Assembly (NCBI RefSeq): GCF_032062135.1
Contig: NC_092859.1
Span: 37,808,519-37,872,518 of the forward strand
Length of the DNA: 64,000 nucleotides
Direction: 5' to 3'
Origin: Pyxicephalus adspersus
Taxonomy: Eukaryota > Chordata > Amphibia > Anura > Pyxicephalidae
A program made the position numbers and the translations under genes. Position 1 is the stretch's first letter, and every line of letters begins with the position of its first letter. Positions 25,255 to 37,336 of the stretch are shown here, in pieces. The notes below the pieces were generated by a model that saw only the letters and a list, made by a program, of their open reading frames with translations, did no database searches and was not told the DNA's origin.

Positions 25255-25517
25255 AACTGCTATGGAGTCCAGTAGAACTGGGCTCAGCATTAAGAGAGGC
25301 CCATAGCTGGAAAAGATAAGCGTAGGGCCTGCATGACAGGGTACAGCAAAAAGCGAAGGGGAAGTACGGGTTAAGTGGTTAGGAATTTGTTGGGGGGAGT
25401 GTAGATGAGGATTGGTTGGAAGGTTAGAGGGAAGGGTAGGTAGAAAGTTTAAGAGGGAACGTATCAGAAGTGAGAGGTCTCTTTTTAGGAAGAAGAAGTT
25501 TAGCGTAGACACAGGTC

Positions 25518-25643
25518 AGTACAATTCAGTCGGTTGAGGCCCTTATGGCACAGCTCAGGGATGCAGCGGCTTCATTGGGTGAAGCCTGGCTAAAAGAAAG
25601 GTTAGTTGAGGTGCTGCTGTTAGCTCCCCCTTGGATGGTTTAG
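25518..25643 (+). pseudogene. gag-like N-terminal remnant of the Ngaro element
   Basis: The frame contains VEALMAQLRDAAASLGEAWL and stops at TAG 25641-25643. A short acidic and hydrophobic helix of this kind opens the first ORF of Ngaro-type elements; the match is from memory of the family pattern, not a search. Just after it the DNA jumps to RNase H sequence, which implies a deletion that removed the rest of gag and the reverse transcriptase. Confidence 0.5.
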
Positions 25644-25718
25644 AGGGGCTACGGCCTCGGAGGCGTAGCCCTTCGGTGCCCTTGAGCCTAGAGCACTTTC
25701 AGAGGGCTCAGCGCCAGG

Positions 25719-26024
25719 ATGGGAACCCCAGCAGGGACCCTTCTAGTCTGCCTACTGGGTCCAGTAGTGCTCAAGCTGGAGAACAAAAAGGTCAAATTTC
25801 ATTTTGACAATCGTGGGGTGGTTCAGGCTATTATTGGATTCTCTGTGTTCATAGGGCTGGCAGGGTGGCTGCTGCGGCATTCCTGGAGTGTTCAATGTTG
25901 TAACTGATGCACTACCTCGTTTGCAGTGGGACAGGTTTCACGAGCTGTCACCGGAGGCGGAGAAGCACGGTTGCCCTTGTCCCAACTGTTTGTGGAGGAT
26001 TGCGACAGGATCATTAGAGGTGTG
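25719..26024 (+). pseudogene. RNase H domain remnant of the Ngaro element
   Basis: The first part (frame at 25719) reads KVKFHFDNRGVVQAI, the equivalent of the H-x-DN-x-x-V motif in DIRS/Ngaro RNase H. A frameshift near 25885 moves the continuation into another frame, where TDALPRLQWDRFHELSPEA and then CPCPNCLW can be read, the usual exit from this RNase H domain. The domain ends at a stop near 26024. It is followed by the recombinase region. The reading frame is broken and no function is expected. Confidence 0.75.
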
Positions 26025-26132
26025 ATTGCGTGGTCAGGCAACGTGGAAGTCTTATTCAAGGAGTGGAGAGAATGGGCGGCTTTGAGGGAAAAAATTGGAG
26101 AAGGGTGTGTTTAGGTAGCGGATTATGAACAC

Positions 26133-26900
26133 TTGTTGTTGTATTGGTTGGTGAGTGATTTTGCAGCTGGGATATCGGGGGCGGCTATGAGTAGAAAATT
26201 GGCAGGGATGGCCTTTTGGTGTAAGTTGCAGGGGGTACGGGTTGTGATGAAAGATTTTGTGGTACGGCAGGCAGTAAAGGTGTCTAGGAGGGGCAGGCGG
26301 GCTCCAGACGTGAGAAGACAGATGTTTTTTCAGCTCCTTCAATGGTTGGTTTTGGGCTTAGGGGGAGAGTGTGAGGGTATGAGAGGGTTTAATTTAGTTT
26401 GTGCTTGCGTTTTTTGGGGCAATGAGGATTAGTGAATTGGTGAGCCCATCTAGGTATCGTTCTAGTGGTATCTTGGTGGAGGATGTGGTGTTGTCGGCAG
26501 GGCAGGTGTGTTTGGTGATCTGTCGGTCTAAGAGGGACCCAGGGGGGTGGGGTTTCACAGTGTTGTTGTTTTGTTTGGAAGGGTTGGGGGTCTGTCAGGT
26601 GAGGGCGGTAGAAGATTTGCCTAATTGGCGACCACAGGGTGCGGGCCCTTTGCTGATTTATGAAGATAGTAAATTTCTGTCCAAATTTCAGTTTATGGTG
26701 GTTTTTAAAAGATATTTACTGAGATTGGGGATGGGGAACAGAGGCTATTCTTCTGATTCCTTTTGAATTGGTGCCGCCACTGAGGCAGCTGGGTGGGGGT
26801 TGGGTGAGGAGGCCCTTAGGTGCATTGGAAGATGGGAATCCAGAAGGTTTTATTTGTATGTGAGGCCTAAATGTGTTGGTGGAGGGGGGAGGCTGAGGGT
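26133..26900 (+). pseudogene. tyrosine recombinase remnant of the Ngaro element
   Basis: N-terminal core-binding part at 26133-26400 (..FVVRQAVKVSRRGRRAPDVR..), then a frameshift near 26400 and the catalytic part in the next frame. Box I is present as FFGAMRISELVSPS with its Arg. The box II region H-x-x-R is destroyed: the frame reads SSDSF then TGA at 26764-26766, so His is Asp and Arg is a stop. Past the stop the frame continues IGAATEAA..IGRWES..FYLYVRP, which holds the region of the nucleophile Tyr. The protein normally inserts the circular DNA intermediate. This copy cannot be active. Confidence 0.85.
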
Positions 26901-26957
26901 TTGTATTTGTTTTTTTCATTACTTATTTTTTTAGGTGGTCAGGCTTGCTTGGTATAA

Positions 26958-27485
26958 ATAGTTGCACATTCTAATATCTGGTGGTGTGTGAGGCCGAATG
27001 GTTGACAGCTGGGCCTGTCCAAGGAGGATGTGAAGTTGCGATTGTTTGATATCCCAGGAATGCTGTGGAGTAGGGTGGTGCTGGAGATTTGCAAGTTTGC
27101 TCTTCTGGATAGGCCCTTTGGTGTGGTTGTGATCCATGCCAGGGGCAATCATCTGGATAAACGATCTATGAGGGTATTGATCAGAGATGTGAAAATGGAT
27201 TTCCTGAGAGTGGCGTTCCTTGGTCTAATTGTCGTCTGGTTGGATATTGTGGCCAGGACAAGTGAAGGGGAGCTCTCTCTATTGAGAGGGTTAATAAGAC
27301 CAGGATAAAAGTTAATAAGGAGGTGGGTCATTTTGTCGCTAGGAACAGAGGTATTGTGGTGAGGCATTGAGAGTTGGAGGAGGAGAGGTGGCGGTACCTG
27401 GGAAGTGATGGAGTACATCTTAATGCCATTGGAATGAATATGTGGTTCCTGGGCCTAAAGGATGGGGTTAGAGCACATGGGAAGG
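26958..27485 (+). pseudogene. SGNH-hydrolase-like remnant of the Ngaro element
   Basis: Block I reads IVAHSN with the candidate nucleophile Ser at 26970-26972 (normally GHS or GDS). A stop follows soon after (TGA near 27003). The frame then runs openly 27030-27308 and includes VVVIHARGNHL, the counterpart of the G-x-N-D block with Asp replaced by His. A frameshift near 27290 leads to SDGVHLNAIG (27404-27433), the block V D-x-x-H pair, which is intact. SGNH domains are known as an extra enzyme in some Ngaro elements; the substrate is unknown. This copy is a pseudogene. Confidence 0.75.
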
Positions 27486-27595
27486 AAGGTTGTTTGGCAA
27501 GTGGGGAGGTTGGTAAAAAGGGAGGGTATTGGGCGAAACGGTCTGGGTTACCCTTGTCATGTGTTTTTCCTTTTTTTATAATTTTCTGATTTAGT

Positions 27596-29908
27596 TAAGC
27601 ATTTGTTCTGGAAAATGTGACAGTTTTCCTCTAATATTTTTAAAATCCAATTTGCATTTATTGTTTGACAGCCTTTAAGCTGCTGCTTTAAAAATAAACA
27701 TACAAAAGAAATGGTTAGTCAGTTTGGTTGGAAAACTAGCAAATCCTGAATTTTTCAACCTCGTTAGGTTTGCATGTTCTTATTAGTAGACCCCAAAGCG
27801 CTGATTTGTGAACAACTGTGTATAATTAATTTTGCTTTACACTGAGTTTATAATGAGCACATTCACTGCTTTTCAAGTCTCATTAGAAATAAAGATATGT
27901 AATGTTCTTTGTATAAAAAGTATAATTCCACAGATAACCTTCCACTCAGTTAAAGGGAATGAATTAAAAAAAAAAATGGGCACCAAACTTTCACTCTACC
28001 TTACCCTCATATTTTATTATATTTCATATATGTATTATGTTCAGGGATAGCAAATATATTGTTTTCAGTCTAACATAAATTTTCAATAAAACATAGGAAT
28101 GCAACTGCTCAGCAATAGTTAAAAGAAAAAAAAAAACAGCTCTCGCTGGAATTATCACTTTTCTTCTTCCTAACCTCATTTAACCTAGTTTACGTGAGCC
28201 CAAGGCTGTTGTTTGCAGAGCTCAAAAGCTCAAGCAGAAATGAAATGAAATACACCTTTCTTAATTGTCACTAAATCAACTCAGGGAACACCCAGAGAGT
28301 TCATGATTTGGCTGGTACTTTTGTTTTTGCCAGAGATGCTTTGGGATAGGATCTCCAGTAGGCAGCAGAAGGGACTGCTATGCTATGTGTAAAAGCAGCC
28401 AACTCTCTGCAGTAGTTTATTACATACATCCCTCTTTAAAGCTGAGTCACAATCAGAGTTCTCCAGGTAACAGAAAGTTGTCCTGTTTGCCAAGCTCTAC
28501 CTATTACTTAGCTGAGTGGTGGGCCACAATGGGCATGTTGGACATATATCAACTGTATTGTTGCATCCTGAGTCACTTTATTAACTTTTAATATAAGCTT
28601 TAGGCTGTTTTCAAACTCTAATGAAGCTCATTGGGAAGTTTTTTATCCTATTTATCACCTATAGCATTGTTACTAGGTGCCATTCTTGTTTCAAACCATA
28701 AGAGTGCCAACATATTGGCATTGAAGAGAAATACACAGCATTTTCTGTTGGTCAATTGCTTTTCTGTAGATATACAGCTTCTGTAACACTTTCTGAATTA
28801 GAAAGAATAATTAAGGATGTCAATTGGATAGTTCTATTTGGAGAAGATTCTGACTAAGGGTTCAATCCTGAGGTCTGATCTGACATTATAATATACCTGT
28901 CATTGATCAATCTCAGTCAATCTGGGCTCTGGTCTTTGGCAGCTGTTATCGTCTAAAGGCAGAATTGGCAGAGACCCACTACACCTGTTAATATCAGGAA
29001 TATTACAGCTCATTAAAAAAAAAAATCTGTTCTGATTCTGATTTCTGTTCTGATTTTTTGAAATGAAATGTTCTAAGAATACAAAGCCACCAGCAAGTGG
29101 CTTTATAGAGAGGGGCTGTCTGCTGTACAAATAGCCTAATAAAGCCCTGGGTTAATTAATTTATGTTTCTTTATGGGAACCATTAACCCAGTAGTATAAT
29201 AAAGACAGTGTAGGTCCCTTTCATAATCCTTTAGTAGTTAAGAATGGCTGGGACACGGGACTTTATAAAAACCCATCTGTATTTTCCTAGGTTACTGCAG
29301 ATTGCACATAATATGACACCATACCATTTGCAGCCTGCACAGGTTGCTCATTCATCATGTAAAATAACTACATCATAAAAACGCCAGATGATATTTGACA
29401 GTAATTGGCATGGCAACCAACAGGCCCACTCGGTTAGAGGAGAAGTAGGACAGGGATACCCCTCCAGTCCGATTTAATATGTCTTCTGAGAAGCAGTACC
29501 TCAGGACCTTCCCAGACAGTCAGTGAGTGAATGCGGCACAGAAGGGTGCCCCTTGAATGATGATAGTAAATCATTATGAAATGTGTGCTTGGTTCAGACA
29601 TGACAGAGGTGTAGCTTGTGCAGAGGGGGAGGCAGAGAATTACAGCAGCTTCAGTCTGTTGCTCTCTTCTATTTTAGAATGCACAGTATATGCATTTGTG
29701 TGTTTTTACAGAGACCTACACAGCTTCTAGCTACAAATTAGGAATATGACAGTCAAGTGAAAGACAGGGTTGACATTTAATGGCAAAGCACAACAAGTCA
29801 TTTCACCGAATATAGTCTTCTGCAACACTTCAGGAATAACAATAATAAAAAAACAAGGATATTATCCACATTTTTAAAGAAGACTGTATAATATTAGGTT
29901 TAAAATGT

Positions 29909-29955
<47 letters not shown>

Positions 29956-31845
29956 TTCTAAATGTATCTAAACCCAAAACTTTTTTAATTAATAACATTT
30001 ATGGCCATTTGCCAAAATTTGTCATATTACAAATTCCACAGTAAATTCCTGGTTTCCTTTGCCAGAAAACCAGGTACACCTTGGATTCTTCCTATCACAC
30101 ACTTCTGACTTTCGCAGAAATGAATACTAAGTTACCCATCAACAATGCTCTTCATCCTGAGTTTAAGGTTCCACCTAACAGGTAAGGACCACAATTACAC
30201 TGTTTGGTTCTGCAAAATGATGCAGAGTTGGGCTGTGGTATAAGGATGATTCCAAGCAGACTTGTTTAGTTGGTAATTGTCTTGTAAAGTCTGTTTGTCA
30301 CTTTGAAAAATGTTCTATATTCACAAAATATAGATGGAATACAGATTTTTTTTTAGTCATAAGAAAACTTAAGTCTAGACCTTAATCTGCTCATATTTTG
30401 TTTTTCCTGCTTTCTCCTTTGAACTCATCAATGAAATGATTCAATGTTTTCATTGCATTCCTTATTTTCACAACTTACTTTAGTTATTTTAGACCCAATG
30501 ATATCATCACATTTTCTGTGATCCTGTTTGGTAGAAGGGATTGATGGACTGTTTAATGAAAACAGGAAGTTTTAGTAATGCCCTCCATTATTGACAGAAC
30601 AGGAATCCAGTGTATGAAATTGGGAACCCTAAGTCAGGATGATGCTACACATACCTGATCAAGGAAATTAAATGGGCTCTCTCTGACTTGATGCAGCTTC
30701 TAATACATCATGAAGCTCATGTCAGTCTATGGAGAAGCCTGAAATCATTCTCCCAAGATGTATTTAGAAAAAAAGGTGCTCTATAGCCCTAAAACACTTT
30801 CTGTCCTAGAGTGACAATGCTCTTGTTCAGTAGATACAAAACATTAATGAGTGTAGTCACCCTAGGTTGGGCGATGTATTTCTCTTCGGATCACTAAGTG
30901 CCAAAAAAAAAATCTGAAAATAGGAAACTTACTATTCCAAGGAATACTATGGGTCTAGAAACATGTTAATATGGGTGCCAGCTGGTGATAGCCTTGTAAT
31001 TATTGCACATGTGAAAAAATATATGGTGGGTATAATTTCATTAGCTGGCATTTTATTAGCTGCCAAGTGACAGTTATTAGACTGTAAAATGATAGTTGGG
31101 TAAAACTAAAACACCTAATTGGGACGTCTCATCAACAGATCCAGAAAGTACAAGGACGTATATAAGTGAATTACATGCCACTACCCATGTTAACCTAAAG
31201 TATGTGTTCTAGATGAATTTGCTTGTTAATAACCTATGTTGAAGATAATGTGGGCTGATCTGTACTGCTGTACAAAGAATAGTTAAGCACACCAGAGAAT
31301 TGTCAATGCTGCAAGCAAGTCTGGATAGTGACAAGATAGAGTTGTCACTGGAAGATCTACAGGGAAAAATCATACATTTTCCTGAAAGCTCCATGTTCTT
31401 ACAACTGTTTTACCGGTCTTTCTCACTGATAGCTCACTGCCTTTCTTGTTTATCCCTCCGGCCCTAGAATAGCATGCTTGTGGCAAGCAGAATGGACAGA
31501 ACTACTGCCCAATCATCAGGTAACCAATCTATACACAAATACAAGAAGAATTAACTAGCAGTGTTTTAAGGACATAACTAACTTTCATTGGACTGGACAT
31601 ATTTCAATATGATTTTGTAAAACTAAGCTAATTAATGCTTCTGTCTCAAAGATTTGTATATTGGGCGCTTATAATTAAAAAAAGAATATATTGTGAGCAT
31701 ATTTACTATAGAAAAGACTTTACTTATACGAATCACCTGTCATATGTATTTCCGGTACATAGCATGGACATGTTCTGCATTAAAAGACTGTACAATCTAA
31801 TCCATTACTAGGATCAAATGGCTCATTAACATCCATAAGTGATGG
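27596..31845. other. no gene or element recognised
   Basis: Long AT-rich stretch. The only distinct feature is the (AT)n run at 29912-29953. Frames are 76 codons or shorter and carry no motif. Confidence 0.4.
29912..29953. repeat. (AT)n microsatellite
   Basis: About 21 uninterrupted AT units. Confidence 0.97.
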
Positions 31846-31849
31846 TTAA

Positions 31850-32210
31850 AGAGGAACTAAACTCAAAATCCCCCAAAACACAAAACAATACACTTACCTT
31901 CAATCCCGCACGGCAGTCTGATCCATCCAAAGGTCTCTTCCATCAGGTCCAGCTGCGTCCTGGCATCTGTCTTTGGGCCGTCACTCCGGGCGCTGTCAAA
32001 TTCACTTTCTTCCGGGTTCTTCTTCCTACGTCACCCGACCCAGGCATGAGTGAAGTAGGCATGCACAGAAGAAGAACCCAAGAGCCTCCCCGGATGCATC
32101 ACGTAGGTATCCCAGAAGGCTTTGCACTCCCATTCATTAGAATAGAAGAATGCTGCAAAAAAAAGGGTGTTGCACTTAAAAAAAAAAAACAACAGAATTT
32201 TTACTTTACA
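31850..32210. mobile_element. TTAA-flanked MITE
   Basis: Flanked by TTAA at 31846-31849 and 32211-32214, the duplication used by Kolobok and piggyBac elements. The left end AGAGGAACTAAACTC and the right end read inward (tgtaaagtaaaaattc) are only roughly inverted. Inside, cgggttcttcttc (32008-32020) pairs with gaagaagaaccc (32070-32081), forming a hairpin stem. The 141-codon plus-strand frame across it (31839-32264) has no domain and includes the poly-A-encoded lysines, so it is taken as chance. Superfamily not settled. Confidence 0.55.
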
Positions 32211-32214
32211 TTAA

Positions 32215-34039
32215 AGGGTTGTCAAACCTTTTATATTTGTTTCACTCTTTTCTATTGTTATTAGAATACTTATTGTCAGTACATGAACGGGCTGGGTGAC
32301 TGTTTACTCTGCCTCTTTCTCCAAAACTTTAACCCTGCTGTACATCAGAGGCTGATACCAGACCACATTCTGTTATTTGCACATTACAAGAAAAAAGTAA
32401 AAAATGCATTTAAAATATTTCGTGATTGCAAAGCTGCATTAGTTTGTGTCTTACATCTGTGTTCAGCATTAATATAAACTAGTCCATCTTGGTATCAGCC
32501 AAAGAGTGGATTAGCAATTATGTATTATAATTAAATTAAATTGAATTGAAGGAAAGTATTATTTTATATTGAAGTTCAAATTTTTTTCATGAACTTTTCT
32601 ATACCTGGAACAGGTATAGTATGGCTCAACCAATCTGCACCCTACTTTATCTTTCAATGGCAGGTATAGTAATGTTGGATCGGAACTTGGATTGCTCTCT
32701 GTGTTTCGATTCCAAACTAGAATCAACTGCGATCAGAACTATCCAACCACACCAGTAAGAACATGCCTACTGTAAGGGAGATCACAGCTATAAGATTATT
32801 CATAGGGTAGGAGACTCAGTCCTTTTTCTTAGCTGGCTGAGAGGAAAGTGAGGTCATCAACCTCAGAAAAATATCTAGCAGGTTTGTCTAGATCATCAGA
32901 AAAAAAAATTCTGGATACATTTTTTTTCAACTTTGTATTTATCTGTTACATGATGTTCAAGAAAGCTGTCATATCATGTGAAGGCCATATGTATGTGCAT
33001 TTACCTGCCATAGATGGTAACTATAACTATGTCTATATTTATGGAGGATTCATCAAAACTAATAGAAAATGTTTATGGTAGTTCACTGGATAAGTGACTT
33101 AATAACAATTATTATTATTAGTAGTGTAACATAATTTCATAGTTTAGAATGGTATTTATTTCAGCAATGGTATTTAGTTTAGCACCCCTAGGGGACAACA
33201 CCTGGGCCCCTATCTACTGCCAAATCTCTTTACTATTGGAAGAAAAATATTTGTTAGGATATGGGATCACTGTTCAAAAATCAGTTTTTCTTAATGAAAA
33301 GTGCTATTGCCAATAAATCTGTGCTTGAGTTCCTGGATTTTACACCTCTTCTAGTATTTTATATTATTTAGAATACAAGAGGAGGTGTGCTGGAACACAC
33401 AAATGTGGGCTACCCATCTTGCAGTAGTTACAACCTACATACGGTGTTTCAAAGAAACTCTCTATTTCTTTTCTTTGAATATTTTTTATTGTTCTATTAC
33501 AGGTGTATGGTCTCAATTGAACTTACTATTTTTGTTTCTCTTCCATGTTGTTTGCTCTAGAATCCTTTGAGTACCTGAATTGAGCTTGTTATATTGGTTG
33601 TCTTTTTGTTTCCTGTAGATTGATGTTGGATTCTCTTTTCTCAGCAGATTAAAAAAAGATGAAAAAAGGATCGGGGGTTACATACAGATACATGAACTTA
33701 CTGTACAAATAACACTTGTTTTCTGGGTGCATGAGATATCTATTATAAATATGGTACTGAAAATATTTTTTTTTTGTTTCATTTCAAAGATGCTGTAATT
33801 CAGTTTTATTTGTGATGGTGTATGTAGAACATAATTTATACAAATCTGTCATGTTATGTGTTCCATGACATATAATAAAGTGAAACACTTACAGACATAA
33901 AACCTATACTAATGAGCATCTACTTATTACACTACACCACCCTTAATGGTGGACCCATCCGGAAATTAAGAAGTAGAAAGAAATAGTTACTTTCTATTTT
34001 ACAGGTACAACACAGAATAGAATAGATAATATCATAATC

Positions 34040-34078
<39 letters not shown>

Positions 34079-35395
34079 GAATATTTGAGAATGCACACAC
34101 AAAATTCTGGAATCTTGGCAACATTTGTCCATTCTAGGCATCATTGTGTTCATTCCCCTTCAGAGCTGCTTTTATGCAGCTCATTCACCCCCAGTGACTA
34201 ACCTATCCACTTTCCTACCCCTATCTCTATGTCTCATTCATCCCTTTTCTTTTCGTATCCTGTTTTCATCATCTTCTTGTCTTTATTCAAGCAGTACTTA
34301 CAGATCCATACATATAAAAGTACTTTGAAAAAAAAAAGCATCCTCCATCAACAAAACTTTCTTTACATGAACACAACCATCTTTGGCACATCCCTGGGGA
34401 CTTTACCTCCAAAGCAAGCCCTTAATTTTTAACTTCCCCGAAACTTAACACAACATTGACCCATATTATAACCTTTCCCTCAAAATCTAGAACATGCCCT
34501 TAATGTAACCCCTTTCCTAACTCCATTTACTCTCAACCCCTAAAAAACCTTTTACAACCCAGTCTTTACACTTAACTTATCTTAAATAAAATCCCTACAC
34601 CCCTTTAATATGCTCTTTAACACCTAAAGCAAGAAAACTTCAACCCCACAAAAAATATTTAATTCTAACATGTAAATCAAACCTTAAACATACTATCACA
34701 TGCCTAACATTTAACTTATCCCCACTATTCTAACTATAAAGGCACACTCCAGGCTCATATTCCATCCCCCTCACCACACCCCTTGAATCCTTAAAAAAAT
34801 GTATTCCAAATGCCCTTTTTTAGGTCAGGTCCTCACCTATTACCAGTGGAGATATATGTGTTTGTATTTATAATGTAATTTGGATCTTTATTAGGCTGAG
34901 CACAATTTTTTACATTTGATATGCAGAATCATTTCTCCTATGTGAACTTCATGGTGGACATCACAGGCTTGTTAACTTCTCGTTTTTCCTTCAATTAGAA
35001 TTAATTTATTATTCATATTAAATGTGTTGTTTTGATTGTAATAATCACACGCCATAACAAGACCTGAGGATGTGAGGCCCAGCACACCGGGGTGATGATT
35101 TGATTACATTCTAAAAGCCTAATTTCTTATTTAATTAGTTTATTGTTGAAAATAAAGATTTTTTTATGTTCAGCTAAACATGTAGATTGGGTACCAGGAG
35201 TGTCTGGTTCTTTACTTTGTTACAGTCTTTGTAGGTTATTTTTCTCCTGGATGTATGTCAGTCAAATCAGTCATTATACTTGTATAATACCCATGGGACC
35301 TACAACAAATAGGAGCACAAGCCTAGTGACAGAGATTTAACCATAATTATACTAAGATAAAATATGATATTGGTGATTTAGACATATTATAATGC
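32215..35395. other. no gene or element recognised; C/A-rich stretch at 34140-34800
   Basis: Mostly AT-rich. From about 34140 to 34800 the plus strand is strongly depleted in G, made of cctaac- and ctttaac-like words, resembling 43010-43230. An (AT)n run lies at 34045-34073. The frames in the C-rich stretch are by-products of the composition. Confidence 0.4.
34045..34073. repeat. (AT)n microsatellite
   Basis: About 14 AT units. Confidence 0.95.
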
Positions 35396-35714
35396 TGATC
35401 AGTTTACTATTACAAAGTATTTATAAAGTGGAGTGATATTACGTAGCACTGTACAAAGTCCATAATCATGTCTCTAGCTGTCCCTCAAAGGGGCTCACAA
35501 CCTAATGTCCCTAGCTCAATCATGTGTCTTTAACACAGTCCAAGGTTAATTTTGAGTGGTAGCCAATTAACCTAATTGCATGTTTTTGGGATCTGGGAGG
35601 AAACCGGAGTACCCGGAGGAAACTAATGCAGACACGGGGAGAACCTGCAAACTCCATGCAGATAGTGTCCTGGCAGAGGCCGGAGCACTAACCTCTGAGC
35701 CACCATGCTGCCCA
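35396..35714 (-). mobile_element. tRNA-derived SINE, V-SINE/DANA type
   Basis: Read on the minus strand it begins GGGCAGCATGGTGGCTCAGAG, a tRNA-like head with an A-box-like segment. The conserved central domain follows (gtttgcaggttctccccgtg, then 'ttcctccgggtactccggtt', then acatgcaatt). It ends in the LINE-like tail 'ttaggttgtgagcccctttg' and 'tgctacgtaatatc..tataaata'. This central domain is shared by vertebrate V-SINEs such as DANA. Pol III transcription from the head would run right to left. The same tail occurs at 43321-43390 and 47572-47672. Confidence 0.8.
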
Positions 35715-36670
35715 CTTAAATTATAATAGTATAGGAAATAATACATTGCTGTAAGCGGTAGTACATATTACAGTCTTTAACTCACTTAAAATTTGGTGAA
35801 CCCACATTTTACAGAAGGATGGTGACTAGTGTTGATGTTCGAATTCGGGTTGTCCCTATATTCGACCAGAATATGGCTGTTCGAATTCGGGTAGACCCGA
35901 CCCGAAAAACACGGGATTCAACAGCAAAAATTCGGGAGGAAAAAAAAAATATTTTTTTCTTAAATTATTTATTTTGTATGTGTTTTTTATTTTAAACTTG
36001 TTCTTTTTTTATTTTTTACAGGTTATCCGACAATGGCATTATGAATCAAAATGTCATTGTGGGATTCCTGGACCGTGGAAACTTTGCAGTCACAGCTAAT
36101 TGAAAGCAGGTGCCTTCAATTAGCTGTAACCGCAGGCAATACGAGGGCAATAGAGGTTGAATGGAGATACTATCTCCATTCATACCTCTACTGCACTGTG
36201 ATTGGCTGAGAAATAGGAAACCCTGATGACAGCTCAAGCATCATCAGGGTTTCGCTTTCCTCAGCCAATCAGGGAGCAGAGCAATCAGCTGAGCTTTACT
36301 ATGCTGACAGCTCTGCTCCCCTGATCACTGTGACGAGTGATCAGCTTGAGCTGTCATCAGGATTTCCTATTTCTCAGCCAATCACAGAGCACTAGGGATG
36401 AATGGGCACAAGTCTCCCCATTCATCTCCTTTCATAAAAGCTTAAAAACGCTTGAAAAAGCCTCCATTGAGTTCAATGGAAGTGTTTTCCCACGTTTATC
36501 CAGCGTTTTAATTTTTAAAATGTTGCAAGCAACGTTTAAGGTAACGCTCAAAAACGTGCCGGAAGGAAACGTCCTGGTGTAGATTAGCCCATGGGAATGC
36601 ATGGGGACTTCAAATATGGGCTTTAAAAAGCCTCAGGTTAAACGCTGGGGAAACAGTCCGTGTAGACTAA

Positions 36671-37077
36671 TGCTGCATACACACGTCCAATAATTATCAT
36701 TAGAAATGACTGACGAACGACTGATGAACAACCGATTGCCCAAAAAAAAGTGACCAAGGATGCCGACAAATGAGGATTGTCATTGGAAATGACGATCTTT
36801 CACTATCTATTGTGTGTACAGTATTGTGTCGTTCAGTGATTGTGCATGTTTCTGCGGTACACTTTCTCCTTTACATGTCCCTCCCTGCATCGTTCAAATG
36901 ATTGTATCTAGTGTGTGGACGCTGTTGGTGGATTATTTATGAATGATCATATTGTTACAGCATGTACAGAATTGTGCACAATATGATTGTTCAAGTATAA
37001 TCGTGCATAATCATTGATCGGTCGTAAACGTTAATTTTCTAACAATATTTATTGGAAGTGTGTACCTAGCTTTAGCC
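36671..37077. mobile_element. PIF/Harbinger MITE nested in hAT
   Basis: Flanked by TAA at 36668-36670 and 37078-37080. The left end TGCTGCATACACACGTCCAA and the right end read inward (..GCTAGGTACACACTTCCAA) are inverted partners; the left one is several bases shorter, so it may be trimmed. Length 407 bp without coding capacity. It shares the ACACACG core with 9841-10198. Confidence 0.65.
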
Positions 37078-37136
37078 TAAAATTGATTTGACAGGTGCTC
37101 TTTAATCTTCATGTGAAGTACAGGGGTATGTAATAG

Positions 37137-37336
37137 TGTTATGTATCTTTTTATAATGTATCTTTTTATGTATCCTTTTACAATGTATCTTTTTATAATG
37201 TATCTTTTTATGTATCCTTTTACAATGTATTTTTTTATAATGTATCTTTTTATGTATCCTTTTATAATGTATCTTTTTATGTATCCTTTTATAATGTATC
37301 TTTTTATGTATCCTTTTATAATGTATCTTTTTACAT
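37137..37336. repeat. minisatellite, 27/42-bp units
   Basis: Units of atgtatctttttat and gtatccttttataa alternate in blocks of 27 and 42 bases. Both lengths are multiples of three, which keeps repetitive frames open on both strands (for example repeating YIIKGYIKR on the minus strand). These frames are treated as artefacts of the repeat, not genes. Confidence 0.95.

Larger units (their letters stand above)
25255..27595 (+). mobile_element. Ngaro/DIRS-type tyrosine-recombinase retrotransposon, degraded
   Basis: On one strand and in order come a gag-like start (25518-25643), an RNase H remnant (25719-26024), a tyrosine recombinase (26133-26900) and an SGNH-hydrolase remnant (26960-27480). This order is known from Ngaro-type elements of vertebrates and invertebrates, which use a recombinase instead of an integrase. 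The reverse transcriptase is missing between gag and RNase H. G/T-rich composition and several CGA-to-TGA-type stops suggest methylation-driven decay. The left boundary is a guess, and no terminal repeats were resolved. Confidence 0.8.

Noticed and set aside
31839..32264. 141-codon plus-strand frame
   Set aside because: It runs through the TTAA-flanked MITE and includes lysines from a poly-A run; no motif.
35060..35100. Third copy of the CCTGAGGAAG..GCGT block (acctgaggatgtgaggccc)
   Set aside because: The second half (GCGT part) is absent and no inverted repeats flank it.
37141..37335. CRISPR-like array of regular repeats
   Set aside because: Units are contiguous without unique spacers and the context is vertebrate; it is a minisatellite.
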